Positions 56,615 to 64,000 of a stretch of 64,000 bases of DNA are shown here, piece by piece. The stretch covers positions 77,827,114 through 77,891,113 of the forward strand of contig CM071573.1 in the NCBI GenBank assembly GCA_036426205.1, in the 5' to 3' direction. The notes beneath the pieces are model-generated. The model did no database searches. It had not been told where the DNA came from and saw only the letters and a list, made by a program, of their open reading frames with translations. Both the position numbers and the translations under genes were made by a program. The stretch is from Ascaphus truei. Taxonomy: Eukaryota > Chordata > Amphibia > Anura > Ascaphidae. The first letter of the stretch is position 1, and each line of letters starts with the position of its first letter.

Positions 56615-57435
56615 ATACCACAGACTCGAGCAGGGGGTGGTTGTTCTACATGTATTGGTGGCCCCTTTGGCAGTGGTGGGGCTCATAACTTTACATATTG
56701 CACAAGAAAGTATTTAGGGGGGCATAATGAATAACTAACTCTTATTGCTCAGACAAGCTCCTCTAATTAAAGGAATGACAAATGCACTTTTCTCCTCTTA
56801 CTCATGTGGGTGTGACTTGGAGCACTTCCTCTCAGACCGTCCCTGGAGTCACGGTTTCCATCTCCAATGTAGATTTTGTTGTTGTTGCAAGTTATGATCC
56901 CTTTTAATGGATGGCCATGAGAGTTCTTGATCTATGAAATTGCAGTCTATAGGGCTGTGAAAACTCTTCAAGTGTCTCCAATTTGCGCACCAGGCTTGCA
57001 CTGACTACACTCATGAGAAGAAGATCAGAAGATAAACCCTTTGCTGCCAGATGAGCTTCTGGCTGAAAGCCTCTCAGCAACGAACATGTCATCCCTTTCG
57101 GTCCCCTTAAGCCATCCCAGTAATGGCACAGAAGTCATTATACACATCGTCCTTTTGACATTTTCTAACATTCCTTGGGCTGATTGCTGCTGTACACTTT
57201 TTGGCACAAAAAGGATTAATTGACAAACTTTCTGAAAGTTGCCAATTTATTTGTACTTTGAACAATCTAACTTTTGTAAAATCTCGCAATGAGTTTGCCA
57301 AGTACAGATCAAAAGAGGGAGAGAGAGTCCTATTTAGTGGAGTACCTATTAACTTACCCTTTGGAGACCTGTGGACACACCTGAGATACCTGGGGAATAT
57401 GCCAACATAAACCATTTGAACATACTTTGCATATT
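56615..57435. other. Non-coding, nothing recognised
   Basis: Overlapping open frames at 57025-57451 on both strands match nothing I know. Confidence 0.45.
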
Positions 57436-57439
57436 TAAA

Positions 57440-57625
57440 GCAGCAGAACATGTTTGTTTTTTAATAGTTGGGAGGCAGGGTGTCTCCGGAGCTGAACCGC
57501 ATTCATTTCAGCTCTGGGGATCCCCTGCTCCCTCAGATACTTTACCCATAGCAACTCCGGAGGTTTAAAGGTCCTAGTCACGTGACCAAATAAGAAGCCA
57601 CAAGGGATGGCGTCACGGCTTCCTA
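57440..57625. mobile_element. Palindromic frog MITE (family A), half copy
   Basis: GGCAGGGTGTCTCCGGAGCT and CACGGCTTCCTATTGGCC match 8402-8695. Confidence 0.65.
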
Positions 57626-57629
57626 TTGG

Positions 57630-58580
57630 CCGACGTGACGCGGGTCAGGCTGTCGTCTGCATAGATTATGCAGTTTTCACTGCAATTTACGGGTTTTAAT
57701 GTAATATACCTGGGTTTTATCTTCTCTGCATACAATTCACAATTCCGTGTGAACTGGTATCCGGTCACCTGCGTAATAAAGAGATTTTATTTTGATAGTC
57801 TGTGGCTTCCTATCCCTCTGCACACAGTAGGTAGGCCGTTCCGTTTAATACATTATTGTCTAGTCAGCACAAAGTGGAAAGGTTTTTAAAGTGTGTCCGA
57901 ATAAAAGCTATCAAAATCTGCAGAAGTTTCCTTTTTTGTCCCCAATCTTTTTTAGTGGAAATGATACAATTATATACATAAAATAAATTCCTTCATACGT
58001 AATACAGCTTGTTTCTTAGTTAAATAATTCTGCTTTGCTTCTGTACATTACACATATGGTAAATTCCCATTTTGTTCATTAATACAATAACAAATTAACT
58101 GTATAACGATTTAACTGTATATTGTCAACCGGTTTATATCACAGCTTTAAATCCTCTCCTCCAGGTGAGTCGCCCTGGTTTCTACTCCATGCAGATGTTT
58201 TCTAAGGCGAATGCATGTTATAATATTGCATGCTCACCCACCTCCGATACGAGTCATCGTACCGTGTCTAATCCGCCATTCAAGTCAATGGCAGCTACCG
58301 AGTGGAATTGAGGTGAGAAAGCCCGTACAGGAGGTTAGAGAAGCTCGGCAATAGGCACATATTTACTGCCAAAAGACATCCTGTGGACCATTAACTTGAA
58401 TGGGTTTGTAGGGGGCCTCCCTTTCCGGAAGATGTGTTGTAGCATAGCAGCACTTAGTGGATGTGGGCCAGATTGTCATCGCGTTCTCATTTCCTTGCAT
58501 TGGCTCTTAATGCTGAAGAGGTTACAGGTCATTTGCATTCATATTCAACAGGAAAGTCTAGTTAAAGAATTGCGGTAATA
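57630..58580. other. AT-rich non-coding
   Basis: No recognised exon or element. Confidence 0.45.
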
Positions 58581-58584
58581 ATAC

Positions 58585-59400
58585 TGTAAGGAATCTGGGA
58601 ACACGCCCCCTGCGGCGTGCTCCCTCCTTACCTGCCGCACCTCAATTCCCGCTCTCCTAATAGAGCATGCACGCACCCGCGGTTCCCTACTCGTCCACGG
58701 AGCCCGGCCACCCCCGGTCGCGTCACACATTCTCTCACGCGTGGCGCGTACACGTGATGGCGTGCGCCGCCCTCCAGCTGCGAGTTAACTTCACGCCCCC
58801 TTGTGGCGTATTCTCTACCCATGCCTAGTTTCTCTGATGTCTCTCTGTATAGCATGCGCCGTCCTCTAGCTGCGAGTCAAGATCCCCTGTTGATTCTCTG
58901 TGTGGCGGGCGCTGCCCTCAAGCTGTGAGTCTACCTTCCTATGCATCGCTGCCCCTTAGTCTGTTGGATCGCTCGGAGTTCAATCCTTAAGAGGGGGGTA
59001 CTGTAACGATGCGCGGAACACGCCCCCTGCGGCATGTTCCTTCTTTACCTGTTTACTTCTGCTTGCCGCCCTCTAGCTGCGAGTCAAGATCCTGTGTCTT
59101 TAAGGATTCTGAAGCAAGCAACACCATCTTGCTTTCTGGCAAATCCTGCCCTCTTCCTCCTGACTGGAAGTAAGCCTCTCTTTGACTTTCTCTTTGCATT
59201 TAGTCTTTTGCTGCCTGCCCTGGTGCCTGCTAGTTTCCATCACACGCTGTTCCTGCCTGGACCTCCTTGGGACTTTACATATCGCCTTTGGTTTCCGGAA
59301 GACTGGGACAGTCATTCTTATACTACTGAGGTTTGTTTACCGTCGGGTAGTGTAGGTACCTGCTTAGTAGGGTTCACCTTGACGTGGTAGCAGGCTTATA
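58585..59400 (+). mobile_element. Ty3/gypsy-like LTR remnants with polypurine tract
   Basis: Two direct LTR starts, 58585 (TGTAAGGAATCTGGGAACAC) and 59002 (TGTAACGATGCGCGGAACAC), share GGAACACGCCCCCTGCGGC. AAGAGGGGGGTAC (58989-59001) is the polypurine tract just before the second. All coding sequence is deleted. Confidence 0.7.
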
Positions 59401-59580
59401 ATTCCTTGGTCAATGGATTAGACTAAGAACCCTTATGTTATGTTTAGTTTAATTTAGTTTAGGGTTTCTTGTCCAATTGAGGGTCTCTACCCCACTTGGA
59501 TTTTTTGTGTCCACGTACAGGACACTGCAAGTGAGACATTTCCATGCCCTTCCCCACTCCCCACCTCTTATATATTACAT

Positions 59581-59737
59581 CAGGGGTAGCCAGCCAACAG
59601 GTCAGGTGTCCAAGATATCCCTGCTTCAGCACAGATGGTGCAGAAAAGACTGAGCCACTGATTGAACCACCTGTGCTGAAGCAGGGATATCCTGAAAACC
59701 TGACCTATTGGTGGCCCTTGGGGACTGGAGTTGGCTA
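59581..59737. mobile_element. hAT palindromic MITE
   Basis: GCCAACAGGTCAGGTGTCC...GGACTGGAGTTGGC, both arms present, ends worn. Confidence 0.8.
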
Positions 59738-59739
59738 TT

Positions 59740-60410
59740 GCGGTATTACACTATTTGCTTCAGCAATGGATCTAAAACACTCTGATAGCAGAAGGCTTTC
59801 TGACAAAGTCCGCTCTTTTGAACCCTTCATCCATGGAGCAGACACAAGGTTTGAACTTGTGTTGGTTCAGTGGACACAACAGGACGTATTCTGTTCACTT
59901 TATCCCTTGCTGCCTTTTGTCTGGAAAACAAAAGCTATAGCACATGCTTACACATAATGCTTCCACAGAAACACACATGTTTTTTTTTTTTTAAAGCTGA
60001 ATATTTGATGATTACACAAGAAAAATGTGCTTTGTATTTGTTTAGCAGTGTGTTTTGGTTTCAACTAACCTGGCCAGGCACCTGGAATGTAAAATAGTTT
60101 CTCCTTGTACAAAAGTGAACCAGTGAAAGTGACACCTTTAAACAAATACAATTGCTGCAATAGCTGCCTTTTTCATCTCTAAGCTTTTTTAATAAAATAG
60201 TTTTTCAGTAAAACTTTCTATACAAATTAACCTGCAATTTGGGGGCGTTTTACTTTCTTTACATCCATCCTGCACACCCAACTGTAATAGTCGATGTAGT
60301 CAATATCATACGCAATAAGAAGCATGCATGCTGGCTTCCCTCCATGGAGTCTGAATGCTGATTAATAGAAGGATAAATATTTCCAAACTGAACGATGGGA
60401 TCTCTCCCAT
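59740..60410. other. AT-rich non-coding
   Basis: No recognised feature. Confidence 0.45.
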
Positions 60411-60420
60411 TACTCCTGTG

Positions 60421-60771
60421 TAGAGATGGGCACATTTTTTGTCTATTTTGGATCCGCAGCGGGTCGGCCGGTTCCGTCTGTCCGCAGAATTCGGCGGATC
60501 AACCGCAAAAAGGGCTATTCGCGTTTTGCGGAATTTAAAAAAAATTATTATTACCAATACGCTCCACAGATTTCGCAACTCGTGGAGTCGGCAACCCGTT
60601 GGCAATTCAACAAATCCGTCCACGGTTTGTTATCCAATGGCGGTTTTTGATGAATCCGCGTGGATTAAAACCGACCAAATTCGTTCACGGGTTTTACAAC
60701 GCGAAACGGATTTTGGATTACAAATGCGATAAAATCCGGGAAACTGATCTGAGATGATTCACCCATCTCTG
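60421..60771. mobile_element. hAT MITE with 8-bp TSD
   Basis: Terminal TAGAGATGGG and CCCATCTCTG are flanked by CTCCTGTG at 60413-60420 and 60772-60779. 351 bp, non-coding, rich in ATCCGC/GCGGAT inverted motifs. Confidence 0.88.
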
Positions 60772-60779
60772 CTCCTGTG

Positions 60780-61210
60780 CACAAATGGGAAGCAGATGAC
60801 GGCAAGCAGACTTTTTGCCCCAGACATATGTATTCAGATCAGAGGATATGTACCCGCAGCCCCGAAGTGTTTTGAAATAGTACCCATGGCTCTTACTGGC
60901 AAGAGTTGATGGTTAACTTATTGTTACCTAACAGAGACTGTGTGCACATCACTTTAAAAGAAAAACATAACTTTCAATATACAGAGGAATACCGACACAG
61001 TACAGATAACAAAGATAACATTCAGAATTAGTATATACCTTTTAAAAAGGGAATATCTGCACCAGTGAGGTTGCCGTGGCGAGAATAGAATAGAGACGGG
61101 CGCAGAAATGTAAATGTAGTGGGATAAATGAGGTTTAAAGGTCCGCAGGCCTGTCCCAACGTGGTAAGCAGGCACGGGGCAGCAGGTCTGAGGGAGCAGC
61201 AAGAGGGAGA
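60780..61210. other. Non-coding, nothing recognised
   Basis: No exon or repeat identified. Confidence 0.4.
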
Positions 61211-61214
61211 GAGT

Positions 61215-61545
61215 GACGGCACTGCTGCTTTCCATTAAATACATGTAGGGTTGAAGCAGGGGGGCTCCGGGAACCCCCTGCTTCCAGAGATACTTACCTC
61301 CATATGGGGTGCTGGTATTCTCCTGCTCAGATTTAAAGCCCCGGGTCACATGGGCCAATAGGAAGCCGCATAATGACGTCATGGCTTCCTATTGGCCCAT
61401 GTGATGGGAGCTCTAAACCCGAGCTGGAGACACTGGCACCCCCTAAGGAGGTAAGTATCTCAGGAAGCAGGGGGTTCCCTGAGCCGAAATGAACGGGGTT
61501 CAGCTCTGGTGCCCCCATACTTCCTACCTGGGGACGGGGGGTGTC
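61215..61545. mobile_element. Palindromic frog MITE (family A)
   Basis: Arms CACATGGGCCAATAGGAAGC and CTTCCTATTGGCCCATGTG, flanked by CAGGGGGTTCCC blocks. Confidence 0.75.
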
Positions 61546-61549
61546 CTTA

Positions 61550-62090
61550 ATAGTGCTTGCCCAATAGTGGCACGTACCCCAGGGACGGGTATTAAATGAA
61601 TTAATTTAATCCCTATAGATTATGACCAAATAACGTCATCTCCTGCAGTGATTCGTATGTTATTGGATCCCAAGGGTTATTGTGCGACATATAAAGGAAT
61701 GTTTGCATTGATAATGGCAAAGTTATCCACCTCCTTGATGGAGGAAGCACACTAGGAAGGAAGCAACAGATTGTCAGAACATGTGCTATAGAGATTATGA
61801 AAGACTATGGTACAGCACTAAACTATACGCTAAAGTGAGCAATCTAATATCTACCCAAGGGTTAAAGCCCCGGTATGTGTGCATTTTCTTGAGTTGCTAC
61901 GGAATTATGCCTGCGTATGCTTATTTTCTATTTAAAAAAAATGCTACCTCTTTAAAGGAGCACCCTTTTTCATTTAGAAGATATTCGTGTACAAAGGGTG
62001 GAGGGGAAGGCAGAGAGCCCCCCCCCCCACCTCATGTGAATATGATTTCTTAATGTGCATTATGCATGTAATATTGCCAACTTGACTATA
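61550..62090. other. Non-coding, nothing recognised
   Basis: AT-rich; short C run at 62020. Confidence 0.4.
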
Positions 62091-62094
62091 TTAG

Positions 62095-62914
62095 TGTAAC
62101 GGGTGTACCCCCCTTGTCTGACCCACCCAATCTCACATTGGCCCGTGTGGTCTAACCGGTCCCCATTACAAGGTCGTGTGTGGTGGTGCACCTGCAAGTA
62201 ACAGGACTCCCGAGTCTCCCGCTTGGTGTTATTAGGGGATGTCATCAGGACAGGTAGCTGAGGTAGTGGGTGCGAGTCCAACTTACATCATGTGCAGCGC
62301 CTCCACCTCATCAGGATCCGTGCTTCCGCAGGGGGATGGTCCTGGTGAGGAACTGCTTCTTGGTGCCATCCACTGTCGAGTAACTTCACACTCACACAGT
62401 GGGGTTCTCATTTTCAAGGACATCTTTATTGAATAAGGACTGTTGTAGCAGACTGCCCCATGCAGCTGCCGGCTCTAGCCGCACATCTCTCCGTGCTTCC
62501 CTTTGCCAGGTACGCCCTCCCGTATTGAAGTGGGATTCCCTTTTCTCCTAGGGAGATCACCGCTGTGCCAGGTCCCTGGACACAGTGTGGCGTAGACAGA
62601 CTCGATTTATCACTATGCTACCGCTAGTTACTGCACTAGGGTCACAAAAGTATTCCTTCAATCTCTGTACCTTTGTTACTCTCTCTCAACCAAACAACAA
62701 CTAACTGTCAGTGTTATGCCTTATACCTCAGGGGGCAGGCGCATCTCTGAGGTACTATCCAGGGACTCAGAGCATAACAGCCATCCCATCCGTACACAGG
62801 GCACCACACGGTGTTTGTGAGGGAAAACCTCCATAACTATGCTGACAGGCTGTACATACCAGGACTTACTGCCAACAGGGAAGATGTATGCAGTCATTAT
62901 TATGCATGGCTACA
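62095..62914 (-). mobile_element. Solo LTR (LTR-1 family), reversed
   Basis: Minus strand: TGTAGCCATGCATAATAATG to GTACACCCGTTACA, 820 bp; flanks TTAG/TAAG are a 4-bp duplication with one change. R/U5 block GAGGTGGAGGCGCTGCACAT as in the copy at 41564. Confidence 0.85.
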
Positions 62915-63152
62915 TAAGTATAAGACCTAAGCCCTATTTTGCATCTGACCCTGTTGTGTTCTGGTTCTCAGCAGCCCCATATTTTCCTGGAGAACTTGGG
63001 CTGGAGTATGGAGAATAGTATGATGAATGAAATTCAATTAACTTTATTATCTGTGTATGATTAATTCAAACTCAAGAGAGAAAAAAAGGGAGAGCACACT
63101 CAGTGCTATAGTAAAGATCCTCTGTGAATAGATGTTACAGAGACTGTGAGTG

Positions 63153-63212
63153 CTCAACTCCATTCTTCAAGTCAGGGTTTCAAGATATCCCAGCTTCAGC
63201 ACAGGTGGACTG
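63153..63212. mobile_element. hAT palindromic MITE fragment
   Basis: CTCAACTCCATTCTTCAAG...CAGCTTCAGCACAGGTGG. Confidence 0.65.
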
Positions 63213-63224
63213 CCCCCCTGAGGA

Positions 63225-64000
63225 GCGGGGGACAAAAGTTAGGGAGGAGTTATTCCTTTTTCCCCACTCCCTCCCCTCTCTCCTCCCCTCTGCCTCTCCT
63301 CTGACCTGATCTCTGACCTGTTTTATGATCCCTGCCCCTCCTTTTTGAACACACCACTCGCCCCTATTTGCCTTCCCCCTCTTTCCCCCCTCGCCACTGC
63401 TGACTGATTCCTGCCCCTGACCCCCCTTCCTTTGACCTGCCTTCCTCCTCTCTTCTGCTCCCCCTGACTCGACCTGCTTGACTTTTGGCTCCCTGTCTCT
63501 TTCCCTGCCTGTCTTGATACTCATCCTCCCTTGCTCCCCTCCTGCTGCTGCCTTTGTCTCTTTTTTTATTTTTTTTTTCCTTCCGCTTACCATGTCTTCT
63601 GAGCCTTTCCTTGCTCTATCATGCATTGAGCTGACTGCCTGACCCCCACTGATGACCCTGATCTGGCTGTCCCCTTTATCCTCTCTGTCTCCCTGCTTTC
63701 TGACCCCCTTGCTGAATGATGCCTCCACCTCCTGAACTGTCTGTTGTCCTTCACCTCCCCTTGACTTCTCTGCATGACCTGATTTGCTTGTGAATACCTC
63801 CCTCTTCCTCATGCTGACCTCCTCTGCTTCTCTTGACTCTTCCCCTTGCACCCTTTCTGACTCTCATCTCCATTCTCCCCATCTGCTCTTCTTCCTGTCC
63901 TGCTCCCCTCTTCTTCCTCCCCCTCCCCTCTGCATCTCTGACTGCCCTTTCTCTCTTGATCCACTGACATGATTCCTTCATTCCTAATCCACTGCTGAAT
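63225..64000. repeat. Pyrimidine-rich low-complexity tract, runs off the window
   Basis: Over 750 bases of C/T-rich DNA with recurring CTGACC/TGCCTG words on the plus strand. The 223-codon open frame on the minus strand (63180-63851) is Glu/Lys/Gly/Arg-rich and a composition artefact. Confidence 0.85.

Noticed and set aside
63180..63851. 223-codon open frame on the minus strand
   Set aside because: Glu/Lys/Gly/Arg-rich translation of the complement of a pyrimidine tract; no domain, no splice signals; composition artefact.

Overview
The window is vertebrate nuclear DNA, most likely from a frog (anuran). The one clear host gene has five short exons with consensus splice sites, separated by introns of 0.6-4.3 kb. 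Almost everything else is transposon debris of the mix typical of amphibians: L1-like and CR1/L2-like LINE tails, Tc1, Tigger, hAT and Harbinger-like DNA elements, Penelope-like elements with hammerhead ribozymes, and several solo LTR families. Species cannot be named from the sequence alone.

Host gene (minus strand, about 5.63-17.74 kb): all five coding exons of PRXL2A (FAM213A/PAMM; selenoprotein U1 where it carries Sec) are present and join in frame to 228 residues, against 229 in human as I recall it. The codon where mammals have the first Cys of the redox CxxC motif is an in-frame TGA (16866-16868). About 2.25 kb downstream of the TAG stop lies a strong SECIS-type hairpin (5727-5813), and about 70 bases beyond it the only AATAAA of the 3'UTR on that strand. 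TGA, SECIS and poly(A) signal together support selenocysteine insertion, so a standard gene caller would truncate this protein at residue 84. The 5'UTR exon(s) must lie above 17744. A CpG-dense candidate first exon with a consensus donor is at 52567-52641, and a weaker one is near 27502; neither is proven.

Layout: 1-3.8 kb holds DNA-transposon ends, an L1-like 3' end and LTRs. 3.8-5.6 kb is intergenic repeat. 5.6-17.7 kb is PRXL2A, with a Tigger remnant, an LTR with 5-bp TSD, an L1-like tail and minisatellites in its introns. 17.7-64 kb is non-coding: nested repeats, palindromic Penelope-type arms, a chimeric Penelope/Tc1 remnant (46-49.4 kb), solo LTRs with recognisable target duplications, hAT fragments, and a strongly strand-asymmetric pyrimidine tract running off the right edge. 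Long open frames outside PRXL2A are transposon remnants or low-complexity shadows. I saw no tRNA, rRNA or CRISPR, and no second complete host gene.
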